From: Branchinecta lynchi
Taxonomy: Eukaryota; Arthropoda; Branchiopoda; Anostraca; Branchinectidae
Length of the DNA: 64,000 bases
Assembly: GCA_023053575.1 (NCBI GenBank)
Contig: JAKZAP010000003.1
Location: 7,106,561-7,170,560, forward strand
Reading direction: 5' to 3'
Both the position numbers and the translations under genes were made by a program. Positions 1 to 12,420 of the stretch are shown here, in pieces (position 1 is the stretch's first letter; every line of letters starts with the position of its first letter). A model generated the notes under the pieces. The model worked only from the letters and a program-made list of their open reading frames with translations, ran no database searches and was not told the DNA's origin.

Positions 1-369
1 CACGAATACTCGATTTTCATATAGTGGAGTTTCTCTGTCAGATTTGTGGTACCTCTATGCGTATGCGCTTGAATCTGTGGTTGCATGCTTGACGAAAACG
101 ATTGATAAAAAAAAGTGTTCCTGTAGTGAGCTCACCTTCATCAAGCTCACTTTTGGCCACTGAAAAGCCATGTTTTCTCTTGAGATCCAAATTTTCATCA
201 AGTAGAACTTCGCATTGTGAGGACAGCCGTAGATTTTCTGAAGAATTTAGTGAAAAGCCCTTATTTCCTTAGAGCATATAGTGAAAAAAATTTCACTAAA
301 CCAGTCATAATAATTCAATCAATCCAATCAAATGACAACAAAAATAAGCTGGATTCAGTTAAACTTTAA
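1..369 (-). mobile_element. MITE-A copy, cut by the window edge
   Basis: The right end reads CAGTTAAACTTTAA, the reverse complement of the MITE-A left end. The body carries the conserved block around 'acctctatgcg' near base 51-60, which is seen inverted in the copies at 2.5, 28.7 and 32.4 kb. The other end lies left of base 1. No coding capacity is visible, so this is a non-autonomous DNA transposon relic. Confidence 0.65.
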
Positions 370-754
370 AATCACTGCAAAGAGATGACGTGCTTTCTGT
401 TTTTCGTCACGTATGTATAAGGCGAGCAGTTCTTCCTGGTCACCCCTTCTGCCGATTCGTCGCCATCTTATGCCGAGTTTTTCCCCATAACTCTGTCAAG
501 AACCACAAAGGAAAAGTCATATTTTTTTCTGTTATTTTATAGTGAACTGAAACCAGTCCTGAAAAAACAAATACAAACAGTTTCTCTTCAAGTAGATGGT
601 CTCCGAGTAAGGCTAAAAACAGGCTTGGTTCTCAACCTTTTCAAAACCTGGCGGAGTTTTAAGGAGCAATATAGTCATTTATTCATGAATGTTTAAATGA
701 ATTAACATATAACGGAAAAAGCCTAAGGGTTATGGCAACAAAAAATAAATAACA

Positions 755-1113
755 ACTAAATAATACTCATAATCTAAAAATCTAATTTAATGCTCCATCG
801 CAAGCCGCAAAAACGTCCCAAGTTCTTGCACTAAAAAGCATTCATCCTCCATCGTTATTACCATTAAAACTACAATTAAATAATACTCATTAATCTAAAA
901 ATCTCGTTCAATGCTCCATCGCAAGCCGCAAAAAGGTCCCAAGTTCTTGCATTAAAAAGCATTCATCCTCCATCGTTATTACCATTAAAACTACAATTAA
1001 ATAATACTCATTAATCTAAAAATCTCGTTCAATGCTCCATCGCAAGCCGCAAAAACGTCCCAAGTGCTTGTACTAAAAAGGCATTCATCATCCATCATTA
1101 TTACCATTCAAAC
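755..1113. repeat. 121-bp tandem repeat, three copies
   Basis: The phrase 'atgctccatcgcaagccgc' recurs at 790, 911 and 1032, a constant period of 121 bp. Copies 2 and 3 are almost identical and copy 1 has a few extra differences. No gene is seen in 370-754 or inside the array. Confidence 0.9.
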
Positions 1114-1194
1114 TTCAGTATATATACACTCTCTCTCTAAATACCTTATTTCTTCATTCCCCACGCACTCCCACACCACATGAGCTACACTCAT

Positions 1195-1475
1195 GATAGA
1201 TCCTTCATTTGTGTATTACCAATACATTTTTGCCTTGCCCCAAGTGGTAAACTTTACCACACCCACCCACCCTATTCATAGGCAAGTGGGCCCACATTGC
1301 CCATGAAAAACTTTTTGACCCGTGACTGGAATCAACTCTAGGATGGTATACTTGACGAAAAATAGGTGTCAATACGCACTCTGCTGGGTCCCGACCCCCC
1401 CCCCCCCCCCTCTCTCCTTCATTTGTGTATTACCAATACATTTTGCCTTGCCCCAAGTGGTAAACTTTCAGCCCA
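1195..1475 (+). repeat. Rep-P fragment with a duplicated 50-bp block
   Basis: A block beginning 'ccttcatttgtgtattacc' occurs near 1202 and again near 1416, about 215 bp apart. Between them lies a unit of the Rep-P family ('gggcccacattgcccatg', then 'gtgactggaatcaa', then a poly-C run), which is found in longer form at 5590-6390 and inverted at 20570-20960. It is not a gene. Confidence 0.7.
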
Positions 1476-1949
1476 TTGAATTATACTTTAAACTTCTTTC
1501 TCACTGCTGTAGTCCATTCTAGTCCCGCTGCAAATAATACCTATACAGAAACTGTATGTACTGCAAACTGTGTTTTAATGATTATACACTCTACTTTGTT
1601 GACACCGCCTTCCCACATTCTCCTATCTGGCAGATTTTCTTTATTTCATATTTTTCCATTCCAGGACTGAAGAACTATGAGACAATTATTCCGGGGGATG
1701 AATGATCCTCTTATGAGATAATAGCTAATTAAAGGAGAGACAAACAATGTAAAGTTAGGATGGAATCTTGGGAAGTTACAGGAAGCTTTGGAAGAGTTAA
1801 CTATGCTTTCGTGAACTGAGCTGTCAGTGCCACCCGATCCCATTGAATTAATGAATGAATGTTTTTTTTATAATCCCCTCAAGAAATGTCAAAAGCAAAA
1901 TAAAACAAAACAAAGAAGAACCCCGTGTGAAAACTCAACAAGTCGCAGT

Positions 1950-2085
1950 AAGAAAGTAAGTAATTTATTTGTAAAGCACCGTTTTTAAAAGGAGATTAAG
2001 TGAAAAACTGAAATAAAAACCTATTTCAAAAGACAATGCTATTTTTAATCTTCAGTCAGGAAACAGGAGAGAAAGTCGTTCGCCA
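1950..2085 (-). mobile_element. LINE-1w 3' end fragment
   Basis: The stretch 'aagtaagtaatttatttgt' followed by a poly-A-rich block and 'ttttaatcttcagtcagga' matches the 3' terminal part of the LINE at 57893-60540. On the minus strand it ends in a TTAC-type simple repeat, typical of a non-LTR retrotransposon 3' tail. It is heavily 5' truncated. Confidence 0.6.
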
Positions 2086-2514
2086 AAGTGAATTCATACA
2101 TTGTTGACGAATCATTTAAGAATCTAATTTTTATGTAAATTATGCAGAAAATAATGAAAAGTAATACTGTGTATAAATAAATCAATGGTAACGAAATCAC
2201 AAATTGGGATAATGAAACACTTCAGTTTCTAATATATCTAATATAATTCTACTCCGTCTAGAATAGACAAAAAGGAAAAAATAAACAAACTCACAAATAA
2301 AAAAACGGAAACTGATTGTGGTCGACTGAACCTAAGGCATTAATAACTGAAGAAAAAAAAAAATACAGACACACATAACTATAATTTTATGACGCGCATA
2401 CTCGGACAAGGAAACCTACATGCACAAAAAAACAGTCTAACTCAACAAATCCTAAGCAGTTACAGGTAAACTTAAAGAGCGGAAATATAATTGTTGTTTA
2501 TCGGGAGTGTCGCC
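2086..2514. other. No recognisable feature
   Basis: AT-rich unique-looking sequence between a LINE tail and MITE-A. I see no credible open frame, repeat or RNA. Confidence 0.5.
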
Positions 2515-2962
2515 TTAAATTTTAACTGAAAAGCAAACTTAATTGTGTCAACTAAAAACACTGAATTATTTGGATTCTGCAAATGGATTCTTTTATTTTC
2601 CACTATCTGCTCTATGACGTCCAGAATCCTGCAGCTGTCCCCACAGCGTAAAGTATACTATGACGCGGGAAATTTTAATCTCAACACAAACGCGGCTATT
2701 TAATGGGCAGTGAGATCGGTGATGACTGATTACTGCCTGAACAAAAAAAAATCATAAATCTTTCTCGTAAGGCCTACAACAAAAGCACAAGCGCATAGAG
2801 GTACCATAAATCAAACGGAAATTCCACTATTTGAAAATCGATTATTCGTGAATACTGGAACAATGAAGGAACGCATTTTCAGCGGGTCTTCAAGCCAATT
2901 TAAGTGAATAAGTGATGAATAACTAGATAGTCCTATCCCAGCCCTTTTTGGTTAAACTTTAA
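2515..2962 (+). mobile_element. MITE-A copy (about 450 bp)
   Basis: The element starts TTAAATTTTAACTGAAAAG and ends GGTTAAACTTTAA, which are near-perfect inverted ends. Internal blocks match the copies at 7624, 10995, 28705 and 32449, including the 'gcatagaggtac' motif and 'aagtgatgaataactaga' near the right end. There is no coding potential. The TTAA at both ends may be target duplication or part of the inverted repeat. Confidence 0.75.
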
Positions 2963-4480
2963 AGGGTCTGTCATACTTGTAACATTCTATTTCAGTAGTA
3001 TTTCCATTCATTCCAAAATTCTACACTTTGTAGGGGTGTCCTCTCTCCTCTATTAGCGTTGCACTGATTATCACACTTGCCATGTTTATTCTCTTTACCA
3101 GACTCACGACTATTGTTTAAGAGAAGCTTGTTGGTCCAAAAACTGGTAATGCAAATTTTGCCATGTTTGCCATCCAAGGCAAGGGATGGAAAGAGGCTAA
3201 AAACGGCCGAAGCTTTCTGTAATTGACTATAAGTAGCCTACAGCTAATTTTTATAGGAGTCAACTATCTCAGAACATCGTAGCCAAAAACATGTATTTTA
3301 CTAATAGTTATAAATTTACGACTAACTATGAACTGAGCACTAAAATTTTTAATAGATACTAATAAGAATTTAAATACCATTATATTGCAATAAGGCTATT
3401 TTCAGGCCTAAAATTATACTTAGGTCATTTTTCTATACAAAATTTCGTGTCCTTTAATAAATACGCTACAAACAACCCACACCAATGTCGCGCATCGTTT
3501 TATTCGTTATGCAGGTAATTTAAACGAGTGTGCGTTCTCGTCAATGTTTTTATCTTTCTAACTTACTCCACTTTAGATAGTTCTATAGTTTGAGCGGGGA
3601 GTTTAATTCATTATTCAATTTTACAATGTACGCTTCGTTTCTCCAGTCCATACGTCGAGCGGACATGAGCAACTGAAATGTAATGGAGAATCCAGTCGTC
3701 CATTCCTGGAAGTTGGGACTTTTTTTTCCGAGTTGCTTGAGATTTAAGGGACATGGGACTAAATAAAGCCGGATTTTTCCTTTCTTTGCTTTCCATAACA
3801 GCTATCTCTACTCAGCCGAAATTCCGGGCTGGAAATCTTGTGGAAATGGCTCAATCAGATTTCCGGTGAGGGTGACCAAATTGAGGAAACTCCTTCAAAA
3901 GTAATCGTCAGCTTCATCCACGACTTCCAGATAAGAAGGGGGGGGGGGGGGTATTTCTGGCCGATCAATTACGGAAGCGCTGACGCTGACGGTATGGAAA
4001 GCAATCTGGTAAGCGATCTGTCACCGATCTGTTTTTGTGTTTTGACTCGTTTCTCAAGTTACAATTATTTTTTGAATGCTTTTCCTTGATTTTGATTTCT
4101 GATTTTTTCGTTTCTTCTAAAAAAAACAAAAAGTTAAAATATTAAGAAAAAAGTTAAAATAAAGAACAGAATAGTAAAGAGAATATAATTTTTAAGTAAA
4201 AATGGATAGAGAAGCTGCCACACTTGTGTCACTGAGAGGAGGAAGAGGAAAAAAAAGACGGCCCGTCACCAAACAAGGCAAAAAGGTTTAAAAAAGGACG
4301 AATTCGGCAATTATAACGGGTCCTTTAACGGACTCCTCCTGCATATCGCCGTTCACCTGCCCCCAATTACGACGCATGTGTCAACCTCTGAAATCACTGT
4401 ATACGGATGTTAGTCAGTCGTCCCACCCGTTTTTGATCCGGTTCTGAAAAATAAATGAATCATCTACGGGCGTTATCTTG
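2963..4480. other. No gene seen; poly-G tract near 3938
   Basis: Short open frames here have no recognisable motif, and the region has the base composition of its surroundings. A run of about 13 G begins near 3938. Confidence 0.4.
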
Positions 4481-5060
4481 CCACCCAAGTTTCACTTGAT
4501 CTGATTATGTCCGGTCTTCCTAATATCTCCAACTCGCCCACCGAGTTCGGATAAGGCCGGGACCTCAAAATGGATCATCCAGGGCATATGAGCTTTCCAC
4601 CTTCCAAGCTGAATTCCAATCGCTCCATTTGCTTGATCTCTAGGCGTCCCCCACCTCAAACTCCACTCACCATGGCGGAATCAGACACATATTTTGAATG
4701 CAATGAAAAGAAGAAAATAGTTTGTGTTTCATTATTAGTGTTATAAATTGTTGTTGGCGCTTCAGGAATCTGTTGTATGGCCGTATTAGGCTTTTTCCAA
4801 TAAATTATTATTATTATTATTATTACATATCATCTGGGATATATTTTCATACCACTCATCAAGCATCATTCCAATCGGCAAACCGATTCGCAACTTGCGC
4901 GTGACACAAGATCCTAAAATCCCCCTCCCTCCAGCCCAAAGAATGCTCGAATCCGAAAAACGAATTCAGACAGTATTTGGTATATTCTTTTATATCCGTG
5001 CCCAGTGTTTCCACTTGTCTGTGATGGTGTGACTTCTGACTGCAAAAAGGTGCGACATTC
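4480..5060 (+). repeat. Diverged Rep-G relative, split by a LINE tail
   Basis: Phrases such as 'aattccaatcgctccattt' (about 4614) and 'gcgtgacacaagatcc' (about 4897) match the repeating unit of the Rep-G array at 51595-52799. The two parts flank a TTA-tailed LINE 3' end at 4735-4826. Similarity is only moderate. Confidence 0.45.
4735..4826 (+). mobile_element. LINE 3' end with (TTA)n tail
   Basis: The segment 'tgtatggccgtattaggc' is followed by 'aataaattattattatt', a typical non-LTR 3' terminus with a microsatellite tail. The same end is seen inverted at 30085-30205. The coding part is missing. Confidence 0.5.
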
Positions 5061-5097
5061 TGGCGCCTACGAACCTTTTTTCTTTTTGCCAATTATG

Positions 5098-5460
5098 AAA
5101 GAACCCCTCGCCCTATTTACTCTTCAACTTACATACAATTTTTAAATACTTTAAAACTATGCTTTGCTTTCAACAAATAACCCACGATTTTGGCTGTTTT
5201 AAGCATTTTTCGAGACCCGATGACTGTGCGAAAACAGTGAAACAATTTACATAACCGGTTATTCTGATGGAAAAATTTCTCACCGACAACCGTCGACAGC
5301 GTGATACACGTCGAAGGTAGCAAAATACGGCAAGTGAGAAAACCAGCGTGGTTTTGTTAGAGGGGTTTGAATGAACCGTACGAAATTGGGGTCTCCGGGT
5401 TCAGAAATATATAGAGTGATTATGGAAGTAGGTTACATTAGCATTATAGGTAAGACAGGT
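5098..5460 (+). repeat. Rep-F interspersed repeat, copy 1
   Basis: About 360 bp matches 56588-56955 along its whole length ('gtcgacagcgtgatacac', 'gtctccgggttcagaaata', ending 'aagacaggtct'). A 100-bp piece recurs at 43088-43190. Ends are short imperfect inverted repeats (AGAACCCC / AAGACAGGTC). The open frames inside are short and not conserved. Confidence 0.8.
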
Positions 5461-5589
5461 CTTAAACGAGAAGTATCGCTTTATCATCTACATAATTACA
5501 TGCCTCAACTTTTTCGCTTCATTTTTAGTGGAGTGTTCCTTGGGAAAATCCACTATTGAGAGCGCTGTAGCAGCTTTCAGCTTTCGGTT

Positions 5590-6390
5590 TTTCACCATAT
5601 TTTGTGGAGCTCATAACTCGTGAACGAGTGCAAGTGTCAAGTTCGAACTTGGTATACTAGTGGGTATTGAGGTCTAATGGTGCCTTTTGGAGGTCCCACC
5701 CCAACCCGGTTCAGGGGCAAATGGTCCCAGATTGCCAGTGAACAATGTTCATAACTTGACCAGAACTGGACACAGGAAGATGAAATTCCTTGTACATGTA
5801 GATCCTAGGGCTGGAAAATTGCTTTTAAAGTTGCACCTCCCCCACTCACCCCGTTCATGGGCAACTGGGCCCATATTGCCCAGGAGTAAATTTCGTTACC
5901 CGTGACAGGAATCAACAGATATCAAGTTGAAACTTGGTAGATTTGTCAGCACTGGGGTCTCTTTTTAATTTTTGCGGGTCCCAAACTCCACCCCCACTTG
6001 GTGCCCATTGCCCATTTTTTAATGTTTTTAACTTGACAATGACTGGAGACAAGACAATGAAACTCCTTTGTGCTTTTGGATCATAGTGGATGGGGATATA
6101 TCTTGGAGTTCAACCACCCCTACCCTCCCCACTCATGGGCAAGTGAGCCCAAATTGCCCATGAAAAAAGTTTTTGACCGGTGACTGTAATCAAATTATAG
6201 GCTGGTATACTTGAGGAAAAAGAGGAGTAAATACACATTTTAATCGGTCCCGACCCTCACCCCCCCCCCCCCCTCCCGTCCATGGGCAGCTGGGCCCAGA
6301 TTTACCGTGAGTTTAAGTTCGTCTGTGACAGGTTTCAAGTTCAACTTTGCATATTTGGGGAGTTACATCTATGGATGAGGGTTTTGGTTT
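5590..6390 (+). repeat. Rep-P tandem array
   Basis: About four or five diverged units of roughly 130-160 bp each carry the same ordered phrases: 'gtgac-ggaatcaa', 'gaaacttggta', 'gggtccc-a-ccc' with C runs, and 'catgggcaactgggcccat-ttgcc'. Open frames inside are by-products of the repeats. The family also occurs at 1195-1475 and, inverted, at 20570-20960. Confidence 0.75.
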
Positions 6391-7623
6391 TACAGCAGCA
6401 AATTAGACGCGCGACGTACTCTTTAATCAACAGTTGGAAACTGGACTCTTCTGTCATGTGATCGATGATATGCCGTTCTTAATGCATTGTGACAAAGGGG
6501 GACTAGGCTGCTACGATTTGGTTTATTGCACTTGTTATTACCTTGCTAACGGAAAAGAGGTTTAAAGGGTTGGACTGGCTGTCAGACCATTAGTAGTAGA
6601 ATATTTTGGAACTCAAGCTATTCGTGCAAGATTTTTAACATTTCTTTGGATTTCTACTTGCGGTTCGTTTACATTTAAAGTGGGATGATTACAAATTATG
6701 TTATTTCTATACGTATTCGGGAGTGTGAAATGTCTTGGTTCTAAAGCTGTTTGTTTATAAAATGTTATAAACATTTTACTTTCACACTCCACGTCTGAGC
6801 GCAGAAGTCTGGCCCGCTTTTTCGAAGAAGCGAAAATCTGTGAGAAATCGAATTCTGCGACCAGTAGCAACACTGGGCGTGCCAAGTTCCATAATTATGC
6901 GAAGGTTCCCGAACTGGAAAACGATCTGACCTACCGACAGACGGACGGAGAGAGGTCACGATGGCCCTGTACTTAAGCCGAAGGTTATTTAAGTGCCGTA
7001 AAAACTTATTTTCCTGAAACTTTAACAGAAGTTTATGGCGAAGCAAAGAACGCTTAATAGAAAAACACTTCTTTTAGCGTATGTTTTCTAAGAAGCTTCA
7101 GAAGTCGTCACTTCAGAACTAAAGCGAGGATCAAATGAATACGAAGAAGTTTCAAGGAACTTTAGCTCAAGTTCCGACTGAGTACATCGACGTACTTCTA
7201 AGCTATTGTTTTTCCCTTTTTTTCTCGCTGAGAAATACGAGGAAGTTCTGGAAATTTTCAGAAACAGATTTTCTAAGAACAATTCTCCTGTTCAGAAGAG
7301 TTGTTAAGTGTTCTGGTCGAGACAGACGGAACAAAAAGAAACTGGATGAATAAAGGCAAGTGTATGATGTCCTCACGAATCGGTAATAAGGACCCGTCTT
7401 ACCTATATCATATTAATGCAACCTACTTCCGCAATTGCTCAATCCATCTTTTAACTCGGAGACCCGAAATTCATACAGTAAATTATAACCACCCTTAGAC
7501 CAAGAATAAACAAGGAGAGAATTTGTCTTATTCCAGTTCAGCGCTCCAAGTGGATTAGTTTCTGTCAGTCCCCGAATCGTCCCATACTGAACATTTGTGT
7601 AGACATAGTAAAAAGTCCGATCC
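6391..7623. other. No recognisable feature
   Basis: I checked both strands for conserved protein motifs and splice-bounded exons and saw none. Several open frames of 60-100 codons overlap on both strands but have no recognisable family. Confidence 0.4.
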
Positions 7624-8097
7624 TTAAAGTTTAACTGAACAGGCAACTTATTTTTACATCTAAGATTCAAATACATTGAATTATTACAACACCTATTGAG
7701 GATTTTCATTCTTTCCACAGTAGTCTTCAGTAGGGACGTTGGGAATGTGGACGCTTTCCCATGGTGAATCCGTCCACAATTCGCCCGCGAAAATCACTAA
7801 ACTATCACTATCACTATCTAGCACTAGTTTTTGGCACTGCAGACTGCAGACACTTCTTTGTTTATTTGATACACAATTTATTTACTCGTTTGCCGCTGGT
7901 GTTGTTGCCAAATGTTCCAGGCACCATAGAGATATCACAAAAACGGGAAGAGCGGCAAGCACAATGGGATAATCGATTATTTGGAAATATCAGAAAAACA
8001 AACTAACGCTTTTTAATCGGGTTTTCAATATTATTTAAGCGAACAAGTGATGAGTAACTAGACTGTCGTATCCTAGCCCTTTTCGGTTAAACTTTAC
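7624..8097 (+). mobile_element. MITE-A copy (about 474 bp)
   Basis: Begins TTAAAGTTTAACTGAACAGG and ends TTTTCGGTTAAACTTTAC. The left body ('acttatttttacatcta') and right body ('caagtgatgagtaactaga') match the other copies. The open frames that cross it are not conserved between copies. Confidence 0.8.
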
Positions 8098-8249
8098 GGT
8101 ATTGGCTAACATTCACTTTCGTCCTCTAAGGCATATGCAAAACCTCCATTACCTGGGAAGCAGATTGCAGATTTTCTACTCGTCAACGTGTAGATCTATT
8201 CTATTATGTCTGTCAATAAGTGCTGATTGTCAGGCATGGGGGGATACTC

Positions 8250-8716
8250 TTGATGACTATCTCTCCTTGCCGATGCAAAATCTCCGGCCTCTCCGGGTAG
8301 CTAGCGGAAGAAAGGCAGAAGTGGTGTCACAGCTGCGCCCAAAGGTCGCGGTGATTGATTGACACAGGATTTGAGTCGTTGAGTTTGAGTCGCATGGACA
8401 CGCTTACTCCTTCTTCCTGAGGATCACTGGCGTGTTTTGGACTTAGCCATATAGCGTATTAATAGAAACTAGTCCGCTTGGACGCGCTGAACAGGAATAT
8501 GGCCAATACATTGATAACTATCTCTTCTTGCCGATGCAAAATCTCCGGCCTCTCCGGGTAGCTAGCCGAAGAAAGGCAGAAGTGGTGTCACAGCTGCCAC
8601 TAAAGATCGCGATGATTGACTAACACAGGATTTGAGTCCTTGAGTTAGAGTCGTACGGACACGCTTACTCCTTCTTCCTGAGGATCACTGGCGTGTTTTG
8701 GACTTAGTCAAATAGA
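8250..8716 (+). repeat. Direct duplication of about 200 bp, period about 260
   Basis: The block 'ttgccgatgcaaaatctcc' through 'actggcgtgttttggactt' occurs at about 8267 and again at about 8528 with few changes. A diverged relative ('tttactggcgtgttttgt') lies at 50820-51005. The second copy abuts MITE-D at 8717. Confidence 0.85.
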
Positions 8717-9014
8717 GAGCGTGTTCCATCCTACTTACCGTGGTTACTACGCATGACGTTACGAATTCCGTTTTTTTGCCGTCAAGGCTGGAACGATTTT
8801 TCTATTTTCCGGCAGGATCTCATGCCAGGGGCGAATCCGACCAATCACGTTACAGATATGTATAGTTACTACGCTTACTAGCCCGAGCATGGTAAGCAAA
8901 TAGTAACTGTAACTGTTAGTTACTATTCCGACAAGGTTGGAACGGTCAGCGTAGTAACTTTTCATGAGGATGGAACGGAAATAGTAACTATTGTTAGAAT
9001 GGTGGAACACGCTC
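8717..9014 (+). mobile_element. MITE-D copy 1 (298 bp)
   Basis: Terminal inverted repeats are GAGCGTGTTCCATCC on the left and GGTGGAACACGCTC on the right. The same element lies in the opposite orientation at 24123-24422. The interior repeats 'gtaactat' and 'gttactac' phrases. AGA flanks both ends, so a 3-bp target duplication is possible. Confidence 0.85.
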
Positions 9015-10994
9015 AGAGTATTGAGAAGACTTGAATCAAGCGGAGTAGGTTTTATAGCGATGCTGGTTTACCTGGGGTGGACCCTACCCGGTGCCTGCCC
9101 CGACCACAGAGTAATTATTGATGCTGGTTCTTCTGATCGCCGTTCTTCGCTTCAAGAAGGTGTGGAGAATCCAAAATGAACAGAAAAGGTATACATTTTG
9201 CCATTCTCCCTCCAACAATCGCAGCTATCACCAGTTTCAAGAAACGAGATGAGGGGCTACTATACAGTGACATGATAGAAGTCATGCATTCCTACATTCA
9301 AGAATGGCCAAAATAAAGGCGGTAAGGGGAACGACAGCAATTCGGAACCAACGCCAATTCAAGTTTAAAGAAGTAAGGGACATACTTCTAAATGTTTTTA
9401 CTCTAAGTTTAGGAAGTCAGTTGGAATATCCGTCCCAGCAGAAGTGAGAAGAACGATTTACCTTTTTGTTTGTCATACAAAAACATTCATTAAATTTCCG
9501 AGGCAGATTCTTAGTGATAAAAAACAGACTGTCAATAGCATGGATAATGACAAATTTAGCCAGATCTATAGTGCAACTACCCGAGATAATGATATACATT
9601 TTGACCAAGGATAATAAGTTGTTATCGCAAATGGCAACGCGTTTTGAATGATGTCTTAGAACTATGAATTACAATAATCAATTGTTAATTTAAAATAGGA
9701 AATACTTTATAGCCAACTGTGTTTCGCAACTACACGAGAAAATGCTATGAACTAAATTTTGTGTACGGAGTACAACTTAACGACAAAACATAATAACTCT
9801 TTGATTACATTTCACAAGCTAAAGATCTAAAACTGTCCAATCTTAATACCTTTTCCAGAAGCGATTCTTTACAGTCCTGAGATGACCAAAATAAAATTAC
9901 TAATGTTCACACCGATTCTACTGAATCTGAACTAAATGCAACGTTCTATGCCTTAACATTCCAGTTGCTTAATTTCTCACTGATCATCAAATGCTTCATT
10001 CCCTTGGGATTCATCATCTTTATGAAAGGTCGTGATAAAATAACCTTTTTATTAAAAATCTGACCGGAGATTGAAAGTCGTTTACATTTGTATAATCCCG
10101 CAGAAATCAGCACTGTTTCAACTACCCGCTTTTCCGACTGCTTCATCACTTTTGCTCTAGAGGGATCACTTAATACTGCAGCGGCAACAGGTTAAGCTGC
10201 ACCCCCGGTAAACCACGGTAGGAAAAAAAAAACCTACTTAGCTTGCTGACATCGAGTTATGCGAGTTCTCCATTCTCTCCCTATGTATTCTTGCTTTAAC
10301 ATAACACTTATTTTTACACCTGCCATGCTGCGCTATTTCTGATGCTTATGATGCTCTCAACGATTGTTTGCGAGAAGCTCGTTCTTCAGACAAACCGGTT
10401 ACGTAAATTAGTTCCTGTTTTTGCCAGAACTCAACGGGCCTGGGAAACGGCTTGAAACTGCAGGGAGCCTAGTTTTAAAGTTAATGCCAGGAGTCCTTTA
10501 AGAGCTAACAATTCTTCCAAACTTTGAATGGTCTCCATCCCCATTCTCAGAAAGCAGAGGAGGTTGTGGCAAGCTACTTTCAATAGTCCAAACAACAAAC
10601 ATGGGGATTTTAATTAGGAGAGCAAGTAATTAATTCGGAGAGCAATAAGACACTCCCATGAATCAAAGACATTGCAGACTGTAAGCACGAGATGTCGAAA
10701 GCTTTCTCCCCCTTCGGAAACAAAACATACGAAGTTGGAAGAGGGGAATCTCAAAGTTTACAGTAGATCCAGTTTTATGTTACAGTATCCAAACATATCT
10801 AAGCCAGTAGATACTATAACGAAAATCGGAAAATTGATAGAAATAAAAGTTTATTCTGAGGTCGGAGCATCCATATAGGCGCAAGAATATATGCTGAATC
10901 TACATATTTGTCCTGTCCTTACTCATGTCCGATGTGTGTAGTGTGGACGAGAACTTGAAACAGTTGTTGTGTGAATGTTAAAATGTTAGTGAAC
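9015..10994. other. No recognisable feature
   Basis: AT-rich sequence without a repeat or exon I can identify. Open frames do not exceed about 70 codons and lack known motifs. Confidence 0.4.
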
Positions 10995-11493
10995 TTAAAA
11001 GTTTAATCAAATAGGGTTGAGATTTGACAGTATAGTTACCCATCACTTATTCACTCAAACAGGCTCGAAGACTCGAACAAAATTCGTTACTTCCCTAATC
11101 ATATGATGGATTTTCATCGAATGATTTTTTTTTTTTTTCGAATTTGTCGTACCACTATGTGCTCGTGCCTCTATGCTTGAAATGTTTAGAAAATATAACA
11201 GAAAACAATGGTCGAAAACACACAATAGCGGGCCCCCTTCGGCCTTAATCCTACAATTGGAACTGAACATTTCCTGAGATTAACTTATTTAGCCGTTGAA
11301 ATTCACGTTTATCTTGAAATTCAAATTCTCCGCGTCTGAATGTATTTTAACCTGTTATGCAAGCAGCGTATATTCTGAACGTCACTACTAGAGGCCAAGC
11401 TGGAAAAATCGGAAATCCCATCGCAGAGTCAAAATAATTCAGTCTATTCATATCTGAGATGTAAAAAAAGCTGCCTTTTCAGTTAAACTTTAA
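10995..11493 (-). mobile_element. MITE-A copy, reverse orientation
   Basis: Read on the minus strand it starts TTAAAGTTTAACTGAAAAGG (from 11493) and ends at a degraded ATTAAACTTTTAA near 10995. The block 'ttcgaatttgtcgtaccac' near 11138 is the inverse of the conserved motif in the plus-strand copies. Confidence 0.75.
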
Positions 11494-11561
11494 CGAAAAC
11501 AAATGTTAAGATTTTAATTAATAAATGTTGAAAATGTTAGAAATTGTTGTAGTGAATGAAA

Positions 11562-11863
11562 GGGGTGAGGATATAAGGTTTGAAGCCAAGCTGACCATTC
11601 ATTACGAAAGAAATGAAAAACTGTGATTTTCGGGATTTTTTCTTGATCAGCTAATTACCCTTCTAGGATGATATGCGAGGGATAAATATAAATTCGGATA
11701 TTTCGGTTGCACTTCCAGCAAACTGTCCTCTCGCCAAACCGTCCTCGATACCGAAATATCCGAATTTATATTTATCACTCGCACATCATCCTAGAGGGAT
11801 AATTAGCTGATCAAAAAAAAAAAACGAAAATCACGGTTTTCTATTTCTTTCGGGGTGAGGATA
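11562..11863. mobile_element. Long fold-back element bounded by a 12-bp direct repeat
   Basis: The left arm (about 11605-11707) and the right arm (about 11750-11852) are reverse complements over about 100 bp, with a 42-bp loop that starts 'tgcacttccagcaaactg'. The pair is bounded by GGGGTGAGGATA at 11562-11573 and at 11852-11863. A single-copy fold-back transposon relic is the simplest reading. Confidence 0.8.
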
Positions 11864-12059
11864 AAGAACGAATGAGTAGTGTCATGGAGAATAGTTGTTC
11901 ACGAAGAGTTTACGAGGTTCTTCCGGGTAGCCAAACAGTTTGCGGGGTTCTTCAGGGTAGCCCGAGCCCATAGGGGTAGGTGCTGGGGTATTATTTCTGT
12001 TTGATTGTGTTTAGTTTTGCCATTGTCGGTGGCAATTAGCATAATACATCATCTTATCT

Positions 12060-12310
12060 GTATCAACTTTACTTTCTCGCTGGATGAGTAGTTCGCCCGG
12101 AATCCGTCAGAAACCGGAAATTTGGCACAAGTAAACAAAATTTCTGAAGACGATGAGAGCATCGATATAGGGATAAGCATACACGCTTAGTCCGGAGATG
12201 AACTTTACTTTTTAGCCGAACAAGTAGTTTGAATGGAATCCGGCTAAAACCAAATTTTTGGTCGAAGCAGTCAGTCGGAAGGAAAGGCAATGGTAAGGTA
12301 AAGTAAGTAA
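12060..12310 (+). repeat. Diverged Rep-E internal units
   Basis: The phrases 'gagtagttcgcccggaatcc', 'gtcagaaaccgga' and 'gaagacgatg' match the 137-bp unit of Rep-E (13437-14862) but with many changes and no terminal GGGATCCC. It is probably an old, truncated relative. Confidence 0.6.
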
Positions 12311-12420
12311 ATGCCTTCAACTCAGACTGCGAATATTACTATTGGGATATTCTTTACTATGATTATTCCAACATTATTTATTATCAGTGGGCTTCGAACT
12401 GTGAAAAATCACATGCTCGT

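Noticed and set aside
5687..5905. 72-codon plus-strand open frame rich in Pro and His
   Set aside because: It lies in the Rep-P array and is not kept in other units.
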